Source: Streptomyces sp. 549
GTDB lineage: Bacteria; Actinomycetota; Actinomycetes; Streptomycetales; Streptomycetaceae
Assembly: GCF_030124175.1 (NCBI RefSeq)
Contig: NZ_JASKMT010000005.1
Coordinates: forward strand, 124,001-188,000
Reading direction: 5' to 3'
DNA: 64,000 bases
Notes under the pieces: model-generated
What the model was told of the DNA's origin: nothing
The model's input: the letters and a program-made list of their open reading frames with translations, nothing else
Database searches by the model: none
Part shown: positions 1 to 11,176 of the stretch, one piece after another
Position numbering within the stretch: position 1 is the first letter of the stretch
Layout: the number at the start of each line of letters is the position of its first letter
Position numbers and translations under genes: made by a program

Positions 1-1243
1 GCGCGTACTGCTGCGCGGCGATGCCGCCCGGCAGGTCGTGCGGGTACTGGTAGCCCTGGCCGTGGCCGAGTTTCTGCGCGCCCTTGTAGTGGCTGTCCCG
101 CAGGTGGCCGGGCACCGGCCCGGCCAGGCCGGCCCGCACGTCGGCCAGCGCCGCGTCGATCGCCAGGTACGCGGCGTTGGACTTGGGCGCGAGAGCCAGG
201 GCCACCACCGCCTGACCCAGGATGATGCGGGCCTCCGGGAAACCGATCAGCGCCACCGCCTGGGCCGCGGCGACCGCGGTCTGCAGTGCCGCCGGGTCGG
301 CCAGGCCCACGTCCTCGCTCGCGGAGATCATCAGCCGCCGCGCGATGAAGCGCGGGTCCTCGCCCGCCTCGATCATGCGGGCAAGGTAGTGCAGGGCCGC
401 GTCGACGTCCGAGCCGCGGATCGACTTGATGAGGGCGCTGGAGACGTCGTAGTGCTGGTCGCCGTCCCGGTCGTACTTCACCGCCGCCCGGTCGACGGCC
501 TGCTCCAGGGTCTCCAGCGTCAGCGCGCTCTCGCCCTTCGACAGCGCCGCGCCCGCGCCCGCCTCCAGCGCGGTGAGCGCCCGCCGGGCGTCACCCCCGG
601 CGATCCGCAGCAGGTGCCGTTCGGCGTCCGCCTCCAGCACGACGGAACCGTCCAGGCCGCGCGGATCGGCGACGGCCCGGCGGACCAGGCCGCTGAGGTC
701 CTCGTCGGTGAGCGGTTCCAGGGTGAGCAGCAGCGACCGGGACAGCAGCGGCGAGATGACGGAGAAGTAGGGGTTCTCCGTGGTCGCGGCGACCAGGGTC
801 ACCCAGCGGTTCTCCACCGCCGGCAGCAGCGAGTCCTGCTGGGCCTTGCTGAAGCGGTGGATCTCGTCCAGGAACAGCACGGTGTCCTTGCCGTACGCGC
901 CCGAGGAGCGCCGGGCGCCCTCGATGACGGCGCGGACCTCCTTGACGCCGGCGGTGATGGCCGACAGTTCCACGAAGCGCTTCTCGGTGGCGAGGCTGAC
1001 CACGTAGGCGAGCGTGGTCTTGCCCGTGCCGGGCGGGCCCCAGAGGATCACCGAGGACGGACCGGCCGGCCCGCCGCCGCTCTCGCCCACCAGCCGCCGC
1101 AGCGGCGAGCCGGGACGCAGCAGGTGCTGCTGGCCGACCACCTCGTCCAGGGTGCGCGGACGCATCCGCACCGCCAGCGGGCTGGCGGACGGCTCCTGCG
1201 CCTGGCGTTCCTCGGCGGCGGCGGTGAACAGGTCGGGCTCCAC
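1..1243 (-). CDS. rarA: Replication-associated recombination protein A (AAA+ ATPase), 3' end cut by window
   Basis: Clamp-loader-like AAA+ ATPase of the RarA/MgsA/WRNIP1 family, which acts at stalled replication forks. The GTG start at 1243 gives [14 protein letters not shown] followed by [17 protein letters not shown], the usual family N-terminus. The Walker A loop (GPPGTGKTT) lies near residue 68 and the Walker B/arginine-rich stretch ([13 protein letters not shown]) near residue 125. About 414 codons are inside the window and the gene runs off the left edge, so roughly the last 35-40 residues are missing compared with the usual length of about 450. No gene is seen overlapping it. Confidence 0.95.
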   Translation of the reverse strand, partial: MEPDLFTAAAEERQAQEPSASPLAVRMRPRTLDEVVGQQHLLRPGSPLRRLVGESGGGPAGPSSVILWGPPGTGKTTLAYVVSLATEKRFVELSAITAGVKEVRAVIEGARRSSGAYGKDTVLFLDEIHRFSKAQQDSLLPAVENRWVTLVAATTENPYFSVISPLLSRSLLLTLEPLTDEDLSGLVRRAVADPRGLDGSVVLEADAERHLLRIAGGDARRALTALEAGAGAALSKGESALTLETLEQAVDRAAVKYDRDGDQHYDVSSALIKSIRGSDVDAALHYLARMIEAGEDPRFIARRLMISASEDVGLADPAALQTAVAAAQAVALIGFPEARIILGQAVVALALAPKSNAAYLAIDAALADVRAGLAGPVPGHLRDSHYKGAQKLGHGQGYQYPHDLPGGIAAQQYA

Positions 1244-1350
1244 GAGACCCAACCCTAGGTCACGGCACCGACAGTGCCCGGCGCGCGGTCGGCGGCCGGG
1301 CACTTCCGGGGGGCGCGTCCCGGCGGTCGGCCGGTCGGCTCACCGGTCGG

Positions 1351-2043
1351 TCAGCTGGTCCAGAAGTCCCACCAGCGGGTCAGGATCAGCATGCCGATGA
1401 TCGCGACGTGCATCGTCGGCAGCAGCCAGTGGAACTCCAGCAGCCCGCGGCGCAGGCCTTCGGGCGCCGGCAGCAGCCGGTGCTTCAGGTTGTGCACGAG
1501 CGTGTACCAGAACATGAAGATCGTGCCGACCCAGGCCAGGCAGCACCACAGGCACAGCGCGCCGATGACGTACAGCGACTGGTACATCAGCCAGGTGCAG
1601 AAGACCACGCCGAACAGCGTGCCGCCCTGCAGGCCGAGCCAGAACCAGGGCCGGTAGCGCGCGCCCGCCAGCAGGCCCACGCCGATGGCGACGACCATGC
1701 CGTAGGTGACCAGGCCCAGCATCGGGTTCGGGAAGCCGAACACCGAGGCCTGCTTGCTCTCCATGATGTTGCCGCACGCCACGACCGGGTTGAAGCTGCA
1801 CCCCAGCTCGTAGGTCTCGCCGTCGACCTTGGCCTGGAGCAGCATGAACTTGTCGTAGGTGATCACCCACGCCGCCACCAGGCCGGCCAGCGCGCTGACG
1901 ATGAGCATCCAGGCGAGCGGCCGTCCGGCCCCGATCGCGCCGGACGCCGGATCGTCCGTGTCGGAGCCTGCCGTGTCGCTGGGAGCCGTGGTCGTCATGG
2001 CGTCTGATGTCCTCATCGTCCAGGGGGTGGCCTCATCCGGCAT
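1351..2043 (-). CDS. Vitamin K epoxide reductase (VKOR) family membrane protein
   Basis: Polytopic membrane protein of the bacterial VKOR family, quinone-linked enzymes that reoxidise DsbA-like proteins and so support disulfide formation outside the membrane. Five hydrophobic segments follow a hydrophilic N-terminus of about 40 residues. The redox cysteines expected of the family are present: a loop pair C82/C90 ([12 protein letters not shown]) and the active-site C164-x2-C167 (LCLWC). The start at 2043 has GAGG just upstream, overlapping the hisS stop, which suggests translational coupling; an ATG at 1998 (MTTTAPSD) is a reasonable alternative. A possible partner is the DsbA-like protein at 32674. 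Length 230 residues. Confidence 0.9.
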   Translation of the reverse strand: MPDEATPWTMRTSDAMTTTAPSDTAGSDTDDPASGAIGAGRPLAWMLIVSALAGLVAAWVITYDKFMLLQAKVDGETYELGCSFNPVVACGNIMESKQASVFGFPNPMLGLVTYGMVVAIGVGLLAGARYRPWFWLGLQGGTLFGVVFCTWLMYQSLYVIGALCLWCCLAWVGTIFMFWYTLVHNLKHRLLPAPEGLRRGLLEFHWLLPTMHVAIIGMLILTRWWDFWTS

Positions 2044-2049
2044 TCTGCC

Positions 2050-3324
2050 TCAACGAGCGGAGGGGCAGTTGAGTTTCGCCCGCACCGCCGAGGCCGCCTC
2101 GGCCACCGGCACCGCGGTCTGCTCCCCGCTCTCCAGATCCTTCAGCTGGACGACGCCCTCGGCGAGGTCCCGCTCCCCCGCGACCAGCGCGAACCGGGCT
2201 CCGGAGCGGTTGGCGGACTTCATCGCGTTCTTCATGCCCTTGCCGCCGTACGCGAAGTCGGCGGCCACCCCGTGCCGGCGCAGTTCGGTGACCGCGGCGA
2301 ACAGGGTGCGGCGGGCCTCCTCCCCGACCGGCACGGCGAACACGTCGGTGCCCGAGGGCACGTCCAGCGCGACACCCTCTGCGCGCAGCGCGAGCACCGT
2401 GCGGTCCACGCCGAGCGCCCAGCCCACCGACGGCAGCGCCGGGCCGCCGATCATCTCGGACAGGCCGTCGTACCGGCCGCCGCCGCCCACCGCGGACTGC
2501 GCGCCGAGACCGTCGTGCACGAACTCGAAGGTGGTCCGGGTGTAGTAGTCCAGGCCGCGGACCAGGCGCGGGTCGTCCTCGAACGGCACCTCGGCGGCGA
2601 GCAGCAGCTCCCGCACCTGCTCGTGGTAGCTCTTGCAGCCCTGGCAGAGGTGGTCGCGCATCAGCGGCGCGTCGGCCAGCTGGGCCTGGACGTGCTCCCG
2701 CTTGTCGTCGAGCACCCGCAGCGGGTTGATGTCGATGCGGGCCCGGGTGTCCTCGTCGAGGTCGAGGCCGCGCAGGAACTCCTGCAGCGCACTCCGGTAC
2801 GCCGGGCGGCACTCCGCGTCGCCGAGGGAGTTCAGCAGCAGCCGGAAGCGCCGCAGGCCCAGCGTGCGGTAGGCGTCGGCGGCCAGGATGACCAGCTCGG
2901 CGTCCAGCGCCGGGTCCTCCGCGCCGAGCGCCTCGGCGCCCACCTGTGAGAAGTGCCGGTAGCGGCCGGCCTGCGGGCGCTCGTACCGGTAGTAGGAACC
3001 GGAGTACCACAGCTTCACCGGCAGCGCGCCGCGGTGCAGGTTGGCCTGGAGCGCGGCGCGCAGCACCGACGCGGTGCCCTCAGGGCGCAGCGCCAGCTCG
3101 TCACCGCCCTTGGTGGTGAGGGTGTACATCTCCTTGGTCACGATGTCGGTGGAGGCGCCCACGCCGCGGGCGAACAGCTCCACCTGCTCGAAGCCGGGAG
3201 TCTCGACGTAGCCGTAGCCGGCCCGCCGCAGCGGCGCGGAGATCGCCTCGCGCACCGCCAGGAAGTCCGCCGAGTCCGGCGGGATCAGGTCGTACGTGCC
3301 CTTGGGGGCGGAGAAGCTGCTCAT
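2050..3324 (-). CDS. hisS: Histidyl-tRNA synthetase
   Basis: Class II aminoacyl-tRNA synthetase charging tRNA-His. The start chosen is ATG 3324 ([18 protein letters not shown]), which matches the family N-terminus; the frame is open further upstream but overlaps the preceding gene. Motif 2 ([17 protein letters not shown]) and the histidine-specific [15 protein letters not shown] are visible. The C-terminal anticodon-binding domain runs to the stop. Length 424 residues, typical for the family. It follows the metallo-hydrolase by 13 bases and leads into the VKOR gene, so the three probably share a transcript. Confidence 0.98.
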   Translation of the reverse strand: MSSFSAPKGTYDLIPPDSADFLAVREAISAPLRRAGYGYVETPGFEQVELFARGVGASTDIVTKEMYTLTTKGGDELALRPEGTASVLRAALQANLHRGALPVKLWYSGSYYRYERPQAGRYRHFSQVGAEALGAEDPALDAELVILAADAYRTLGLRRFRLLLNSLGDAECRPAYRSALQEFLRGLDLDEDTRARIDINPLRVLDDKREHVQAQLADAPLMRDHLCQGCKSYHEQVRELLLAAEVPFEDDPRLVRGLDYYTRTTFEFVHDGLGAQSAVGGGGRYDGLSEMIGGPALPSVGWALGVDRTVLALRAEGVALDVPSGTDVFAVPVGEEARRTLFAAVTELRRHGVAADFAYGGKGMKNAMKSANRSGARFALVAGERDLAEGVVQLKDLESGEQTAVPVAEAASAVRAKLNCPSAR

Positions 3325-3337
3325 CGCGGTGGTGTCG

Positions 3338-4051
3338 TCACATTCCTCGTCGTGGTGCCGACAGTCCGTCGGCACCGCCGCCGGCGGCCACCTCCCGCAG
3401 GAACGGGTTGGCGGCGCGCTCACGGCCGATGGTCGTCTGGGCGCCGTGCCCGGAGAGCACCACGGTGGAGTCGTCCAGCGGCAGGCACACGCGTGCCAGC
3501 GAGCGCAGGATCTCCTGGTGGTCGCCTCCGGGCAGGTCGGTTCGGCCGATGGAGCCGGCGAACAGCAGGTCGCCCGAGAACAGGACCGGCGGGATGTCGG
3601 CCTGCTCGGGCATCCGGAAGGTCACCGACCCCCTGGTATGGCCCGGGGCGTGCGCGACGTGCAGCTCCATACCGGCGAGGTCCAGCCGGGCGCCGTCGGT
3701 GAGCTCGTGGACGTCGTCGGGTTCCCCGACGGTCAGCTCCCCCATCAGCGGCTGCCCGATGACCCGGCCCAGGCCCTTCTCGGGGTCGCTCATCATGTAC
3801 CGGTCGTCAGGGTGGATCCAGGCGGGGACGTCGTGGGCCCCGCAGACCGGGACCACGGAGGCGACGTGGTCGATGTGCCCGTGGGTGAGGACCACCGCGA
3901 CCGGCTTGAGCCGGTGCTTGGCGACGGCCTCCTCGACGCCTGCGGCGGCCTGGTGGCCGGGGTCGATGATCACGCACTCCTCGCCGGCGGCGGGGGCGAC
4001 CAGATAACAATTGGTCCCCCAGGCCCCGGCGGGGAACCCGGCAATGAGCAC
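3338..4051 (-). CDS. Metallo-beta-lactamase fold hydrolase (glyoxalase II-like)
   Basis: Soluble metallo-hydrolase with the HxHxDH metal site at residues 57-62 (THGHIDH), a downstream metal His in APGHTRGS, the bridging Asp in FSGDLLF, and a late SGHG. The arrangement resembles glyoxalase II-like hydrolases acting on glutathione- or mycothiol-type thioesters, but the substrate cannot be read from the sequence. Length 237 residues. It sits immediately upstream of hisS and divergently from the cyclophilin gene at 4280, with a 228-base shared control region containing a perfect palindrome. Confidence 0.93.
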   Translation of the reverse strand: MLIAGFPAGAWGTNCYLVAPAAGEECVIIDPGHQAAAGVEEAVAKHRLKPVAVVLTHGHIDHVASVVPVCGAHDVPAWIHPDDRYMMSDPEKGLGRVIGQPLMGELTVGEPDDVHELTDGARLDLAGMELHVAHAPGHTRGSVTFRMPEQADIPPVLFSGDLLFAGSIGRTDLPGGDHQEILRSLARVCLPLDDSTVVLSGHGAQTTIGRERAANPFLREVAAGGGADGLSAPRRGM

Positions 4052-4138
4052 GATCGTCCTTCAGTCAGTCCGTCAGCGGGCTGCGGCGGGCGGGCCGCCA
4101 CGGGAGCGAGCCTACCGGCGGCGACGTGCCCGCCGCGA

Positions 4139-4157
4139 ACCCGTATACCGTACGGGT
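4139..4157. promoter_or_regulatory. Palindrome in divergent promoter region (operator-like)
   Basis: ACCCGTA-taccg-TACGGGT is a perfect 7-base inverted repeat with a 5-base centre, located between the divergent metallo-hydrolase and cyclophilin genes. The centre supplies a TATACC hexamer that could serve as a -10 box. It has the geometry of a repressor site; the protein that would bind it is unknown. Confidence 0.4.
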
Positions 4158-4279
4158 CAGTCGGCGGGTGGCACGTGTGTTCCACGAGCCGCCCCGCCCG
4201 GTGGGCGCCCGCAGCCGGCCGGCACTGAAGAACGCGCATGGATGTGCCCGAGCGGGCACGGCTCCTAAGGAGAAGTCTC

Positions 4280-5110
4280 GTGGTGACGAGTGAGCAGCGG
4301 CGCAAGCAGCTCGCGCGGCAGAAACATCTGCGCCAGCAGCAGCGGCGGTCGGCGGCACGCCGCCGGCACCGGGTCCGCAACGCGGTGATCGCCGGCGGTC
4401 TGGTGCTGGCACTCGCCGGCGGGGCGGTCTACGCCGCGGTGGGTCTCAGCGGCGGCGACGGCGGCGCGGGGACGGTCGACAACGCGGAGGCCTCGCCGAC
4501 GCCCGCACCCGACCCGTGCGAGAAGCCGGCGGCCGGCAAGCCGAACGGCAAGCAGTGGAAGAAGGAGCCGAAGATGGCGATCGACGCCTCGGCCTCCTAC
4601 ACGATGAAGCTCGCCACGACCTGCGGGGACATCGGCATCGAGCTGGACGCGGAGAACGCGCCGCGCACGGTCAACTCGTTCAGCTTCCTGGCCGGTGAGG
4701 GCTTCTTCGACCACACCAGGTGCCACCGGCTGGTCGAGGAGGGCATTTACGTCCTGCAGTGCGGCGATCCGACCGGCACCGGCCAGGGCGGGCCCGGCTA
4801 CAGCATCCCGGACGAGAACCTCAAGGCGGAGACCGTCGCGGGCGGCACCTACCCGGCGGGCACGGTCGCCATGGCCAACACCTACAACGCCCAGGCGGAC
4901 GAGGGCAGGGACACCGGCGGCAGCCAGTTCTTCCTCGTCTACCAGGACAGTCCGCTGCCGCCGGACTACACGCCCTTCGGCACGATCACCGAGGGCATGG
5001 ACGTGCTGGAGAGGATCGCCGAGGCCGGCTCGTCCCAGGACCCGCAGATCCAGGCGACCGTGCCGAACGCGACGGTGGTGATCAACAAGGCCGAGGTGAC
5101 CGAGGGCTGA
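4280..5110 (+). CDS. Membrane-anchored cyclophilin-type peptidyl-prolyl isomerase
   Basis: Cyclophilin family cis-trans prolyl isomerase displayed outside the membrane. AAGGAG at 4267-4272 lies 7 bases before the GTG at 4280 and fixes the start. Residues 1-33 are very basic, residues 35-56 form one transmembrane helix, a low-complexity linker follows, and the cyclophilin fold occupies about residues 110-272. Recognisable blocks are HRLVEEGIYVLQCGD, GGPGYSIPDEN and GGSQFFLVY. The canonical FHR(V/I)IPGF is changed to CHRLVEEGIY, so activity on standard substrates may be reduced. Length 276 residues. It probably assists folding of exported proteins. A hairpin follows the stop. Confidence 0.92.
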   Translation: MVTSEQRRKQLARQKHLRQQQRRSAARRRHRVRNAVIAGGLVLALAGGAVYAAVGLSGGDGGAGTVDNAEASPTPAPDPCEKPAAGKPNGKQWKKEPKMAIDASASYTMKLATTCGDIGIELDAENAPRTVNSFSFLAGEGFFDHTRCHRLVEEGIYVLQCGDPTGTGQGGPGYSIPDENLKAETVAGGTYPAGTVAMANTYNAQADEGRDTGGSQFFLVYQDSPLPPDYTPFGTITEGMDVLERIAEAGSSQDPQIQATVPNATVVINKAEVTEG

Positions 5111-5119
5111 GGAGCCCCC

Positions 5120-5159
5120 GCCCCGCGGTCGGCGAGCAGGCGCACGCCGGCTGCGGGGC
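5120..5159 (+). terminator. Hairpin after the cyclophilin gene
   Basis: GCCCCGC (5120-5126) pairs with GCGGGGC (5153-5159), with an inner CGGCG/CGCCG helix. It starts 10 bases after the cyclophilin stop. As usual in Streptomyces there is no U-tract. Confidence 0.55.
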
Positions 5160-5348
5160 CCACGCGGCCCGGGACATGTCCTCGCGCGGGATGCGGACAG
5201 CCCGGCCGCCGGTCGCCTATGTTGGCGGTGTGCACAGCTGCCCGCTCCGGCCGGGCGACCGGCACCCGCGTGGAACTGACTGCCGGACGACAACTGTGGA
5301 CGACGCCGGGGGCGGGACGCCCCGTCGGTGTCATGTGGAGGAGGCGCT

Positions 5349-6578
5349 GTGAGCAGCGACCCGTGGGGCCGAGTCGATGAGACGGGCACCGTGTACGTGC
5401 GTACCGCCGAGGGCGAGAAGGTCGTCGGCTCCTGGCAGGCGGGCTCGCCCGACGAGGCCCTTGCCTACTTCGAGCGCAAGTACGAGGGACTGGTCGTGGA
5501 GATCGGCCTCCTGGAGCGCCGGGTGCGCACGACGGACCTGTCGGCCAAGGACGCCAACGCCGCGATCGCGCACCTGAGGGAGCAGGTCGACGCCCACCAC
5601 GCGGTCGGCGACCTCCAGGCGCTGAGCGAGCGGCTGGACAAGCTGGCGGAGACGGTGGAGAGCCGCCGCGAGGAGCGCAGGGCGGCGAAGGCCAAACAGT
5701 CCGAGGAGGCGAAGAGCGCCAAGGTGGCGCTGGTCGCGGAGGCCGAGGAGCTGGCCGGCAGCGAGCAGTGGCGGTCGGCCGGTGAGCGCCTGCGCGCCCT
5801 CGTCGACACCTGGAAGGGTCTGCCGCGGCTGGACCGCAAGACCGACGACGAGCTGTGGCACCGCTTCTCGCACGCCCGGTCGGCGTTCTCCAAGCGCCGC
5901 AAGGCGCACTTCGCCGCGCTCGACGCGCAGCGCGAGGACGCCAGGAAGCGCAAGGAGAAGCTGGTCGCGGAGGCCGAGGCGCTGTCCGCCTCGCGCGACT
6001 GGGGCCCCACCGCGGCGAAGTACCGCGACCTGATGACGGAGTGGAAGGCGGTCGGGCGGGCCCAGCGCGAGCACGAGGACGGCCTGTGGCAGCGCTTCAG
6101 GGGCGCCCAGGACGTCTTCTTCCAGGCCCGCGGTGAGGTGTTCGCCGAGCGGGACGCGGAGCAGCGGGACAACCTGCACACGAAGGAGCAGCTGGCCGAG
6201 GAGGCGGAGAAGCTGCTGCCCGTCACCGACCTGAAGGCCGCGCGGGCGGCGTTCCGTTCGGTGAACGAGCGGTGGGACGCCGTCGGCCATGTGCCGCGCG
6301 ACGCCCGGCCGAAGATCGAGGGCCGGATGCAGGCCGTGGAGCGCGCCCTGCAGGAGGCGGAGGAAGCCGAGTGGCGCCGCACCAACCCTGAGGCGCGCGC
6401 CCGGGCCGCCGGTCTGACCGGCCAGTTGCAGGACGCGGTCGACAAGCTGCGCGGCCAGGCCGAGAGCGCCCGTGCCTCGGGCAACACGGCCAAGGCGGAG
6501 AAGCTGGAGAAGGAGCTGGCCGGCCGGCAGGCCCTGCTGGACCAGGCCCTGCGCGGCCTCCAGGAGTTCGGCGGCTGA
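5349..6578 (+). CDS. DUF349 domain coiled-coil protein
   Basis: Soluble, highly charged protein of 409 residues that is almost entirely helical, with repeated Trp-containing segments such as WRSAGERLRALVDTWKGLPR and WGPTAAKYRDLMTEWKAVGR, characteristic of DUF349 repeats. Long Glu/Lys/Arg-rich coiled-coil stretches occur near residues 95-140 and 340-400. The start is GTG 5349, placed by GGAGGAGG at 5337-5344; the upstream ATG in frame lies before this site. Function is not established. Its position beside relA (convergent) is conserved in streptomycetes from memory, but this does not prove a functional link. Confidence 0.9.
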   Translation: MSSDPWGRVDETGTVYVRTAEGEKVVGSWQAGSPDEALAYFERKYEGLVVEIGLLERRVRTTDLSAKDANAAIAHLREQVDAHHAVGDLQALSERLDKLAETVESRREERRAAKAKQSEEAKSAKVALVAEAEELAGSEQWRSAGERLRALVDTWKGLPRLDRKTDDELWHRFSHARSAFSKRRKAHFAALDAQREDARKRKEKLVAEAEALSASRDWGPTAAKYRDLMTEWKAVGRAQREHEDGLWQRFRGAQDVFFQARGEVFAERDAEQRDNLHTKEQLAEEAEKLLPVTDLKAARAAFRSVNERWDAVGHVPRDARPKIEGRMQAVERALQEAEEAEWRRTNPEARARAAGLTGQLQDAVDKLRGQAESARASGNTAKAEKLEKELAGRQALLDQALRGLQEFGG

Positions 6579-6616
6579 CCGTGACGGCTTCGGCCTGAGC
6601 CCGGCACGGCGCCGTA

Positions 6617-6655
6617 CGGCCCCGGTACCTCGGAAGTCGCGAGGTACCGGGGCCG
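6617..6655. terminator. Strong bidirectional terminator between DUF349 gene and relA
   Basis: A 16-base-pair stem: CGGCCCCGGTACCTCG (6617-6632) with its complement at 6640-6655, loop of 7. It lies between convergent genes and can terminate both. Confidence 0.85.
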
Positions 6656-6662
6656 TCCGGCG

Positions 6663-9287
<2,625 letters not shown>

Positions 9288-9393
9288 GAGCACTCCTCGA
9301 GCAGGTCCGGCGCTGGAGAGGCCGGAGTGCCATGGTATCGACCCGGGCCGCAGGTGGCGGCTCCGGCCGTCAGGTGAGATCCACGGCACGCAG

Positions 9394-9433
9394 CCGGGCG
9401 GGCCGCCGGAAACCTCTCCGCCGGCCCGCCCGG
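9394..9433 (-). terminator. Hairpin after apt
   Basis: CCGGGCGGGCCG (9394-9405) is complementary to CGGCCCGCCCGG (9422-9433), a 12-bp stem with a 16-base loop. It lies between apt and relA on the minus strand, so relA probably also has its own promoter in the remaining bases up to 9287. Confidence 0.65.
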
Positions 9434-9449
9434 GTGTGGTGCGCAAGGG

Positions 9450-10010
9450 TCAGACGGTGATCAGGGCCTCCAGCGGGGCGCCGTCGAGCGCTTTCGCCAG
9501 CCGCGCCCGGCCCTGGAGGAATCCCAGCTCCAGGAGTACCGCCACGCCCGCGACCTCGGCGCCGGAGCGCCGTATGAGTTCCAGTGACGCCTCCGCCGTG
9601 CCGCCGGTGGCGAGCACGTCGTCGATGATCAGTACCCGGTCCTCGGCGCTGAGGTCCTCGGCGTGGATCTCGATCTCGGCGCTGCCGTACTCCAGGTCGT
9701 AGGACTGCGCCAGGGTCGCCCCGGGCAGCTTGCCGGCCTTGCGGACCGGCACGAAGCCCAGCCCGGCGCGGACCGCGACGGGGGCGGCCAGGATGAAGCC
9801 GCGCGCCTCAAGCCCGACGACCTTGGTGGCGCCGTGGGCCGCACAGGAGGCGACCAGCGCGTCGGTGAGCGCGCCGAACGCCTCCGGGTCGGCCAGCAGC
9901 GGCGTGATGTCCTTGAACATCACGCCCGGCTTCGGGTAGTCGGCGACGTCCCGGATTCTGCTGAGCAGCAGGTCGGTGAGCGCGTCGGAACCGGGTGCCG
10001 TGGTGCTCAC
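9450..10010 (-). CDS. apt: Adenine phosphoribosyltransferase
   Basis: Purine salvage enzyme converting adenine plus PRPP to AMP. The PRPP-binding signature VLIIDDVLATGG lies at residues 127-137, and the flexible-loop region (KAGKLPGATLAQSYDLEYG) precedes it. The start GTG 10010 (VSTTAPGSDALTD) is set by GGAGG 7 bases upstream, overlapping the end of secF (stop at 10015), which implies coupled translation. Length 186 residues, normal for the family. The secDF-apt-relA order is a standard actinobacterial arrangement. Confidence 0.97.
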   Translation of the reverse strand: MSTTAPGSDALTDLLLSRIRDVADYPKPGVMFKDITPLLADPEAFGALTDALVASCAAHGATKVVGLEARGFILAAPVAVRAGLGFVPVRKAGKLPGATLAQSYDLEYGSAEIEIHAEDLSAEDRVLIIDDVLATGGTAEASLELIRRSGAEVAGVAVLLELGFLQGRARLAKALDGAPLEALITV

Positions 10011-10014
10011 CGGC

Positions 10015-11175
10015 TCACCTCCGCTTTCCGGGGGTACCGCGGCCACGGCTGCGGTTGCCGCTCTGCCGCCGCGGCGCCGGGGCGCCCGCGCCCGCAGGGG
10101 TGGCGTCCTCGATCTCCTCGTCGGCGACCTCGACCTTGACCTCGTCGCGCGGCGCGTCGGCCCGCCCGGTACCCGCCGAGGGCTCCTCGTCGGCCGACTC
10201 GTCGTCCGCACCGCTCCTGACCCGCTTGAGCACCCGGCGGTCGTGTGCCCTGACGTCGGCGTCGCTCTTCTTGAGGTCCACGACCACCGGGGTGGCGATC
10301 ATGATCGACGAGTAGGTTCCCGCAGTAAGACCCACGAACAGCGACAGGGCGATGTCCTTGAGCATGCCGCCGCCCAGCAGGCCGGCGCCGATGAACAGCA
10401 GGCCCGCGACGGGCAGCAGCGCCACGATCGAGGTGTTGATCGAACGCACCAGGGTGGCGTTGAGGCCGAGGTTGGCCAGCTCCGCGAAGGTGCGGCGGTT
10501 CTGCTTGTCCAGGGTCGCGGTGTTCTCCTTGACCTTGTCGAACACCACCACCGTGTCGTAGAGCGAGTAGCCGAGAATGGTCAGCACACCGACCACCGTT
10601 CCCGGCGTCACCTCGAACCCGACCAGCGCGTAGACGCCGACGGTGATCACCAGGTCGTGCAGCAGCGCGACCAGGGCGGCCACCGCCATCCGCCACTCGA
10701 AGGCGATGGCGAGGTACACGCTCACCAGCACCAGGAAGATGACCATGCCGGTGAGGGCCTTGCCGGTCATCTGCTCGCCCCAGCTCGGACCGACCAGTTC
10801 CGCGTCCAGGTCGGCGGCGGGAATGCCCAGCTCCTGGGCCAGCGCCTCGCGGGTGGTGTTGGAGGTCTCGGTGTCCAGCCCGGTGACGGTGATGCGCAGG
10901 GCGTCACTGCCCAGGCGCTGCACCCGGGCGTCCGCGCCGGAGGCCGACTCGGCCTGCTCCCTGGCCTCCTCGACGGTCAGCTGGGTGGGCGGCGTGGTGA
11001 AGACCGCTCCGCCCTGGAACTCGACGCCCATGGACAGGCCCTTGCCGAAGAGCCCGCCGAGCGAGATGAGGATCAGCAGGCCGGAGACGGCGTACCAGAT
11101 CTTGCGGCGGCTGATGAAGTCGAACGCGGCGTCACCGCGGAACAGCTTGCCGCCGAGTTCACCGATGCGTGACAT
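10015..11175 (-). CDS. secF: Protein translocase subunit SecF
   Basis: Membrane component of the SecDF complex, which uses the proton gradient to pull exported proteins out of the SecYEG channel. The start ATG 11175 (MSRIGELGGKLFRGDAAFDF) lies a single base after the secD stop. Six transmembrane segments are visible, with a periplasmic-type domain between the first and second, and the family blocks GVEFQGGAVF, LGYSLYDTVVVFDK and RSINTS. The C-terminal about 80 residues are charged and low-complexity, ending in a basic tail. Length 386 residues. Confidence 0.97.
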   Translation of the reverse strand: MSRIGELGGKLFRGDAAFDFISRRKIWYAVSGLLILISLGGLFGKGLSMGVEFQGGAVFTTPPTQLTVEEAREQAESASGADARVQRLGSDALRITVTGLDTETSNTTREALAQELGIPAADLDAELVGPSWGEQMTGKALTGMVIFLVLVSVYLAIAFEWRMAVAALVALLHDLVITVGVYALVGFEVTPGTVVGVLTILGYSLYDTVVVFDKVKENTATLDKQNRRTFAELANLGLNATLVRSINTSIVALLPVAGLLFIGAGLLGGGMLKDIALSLFVGLTAGTYSSIMIATPVVVDLKKSDADVRAHDRRVLKRVRSGADDESADEEPSAGTGRADAPRDEVKVEVADEEIEDATPAGAGAPAPRRQSGNRSRGRGTPGKRR

Positions 11176-11176
11176 C

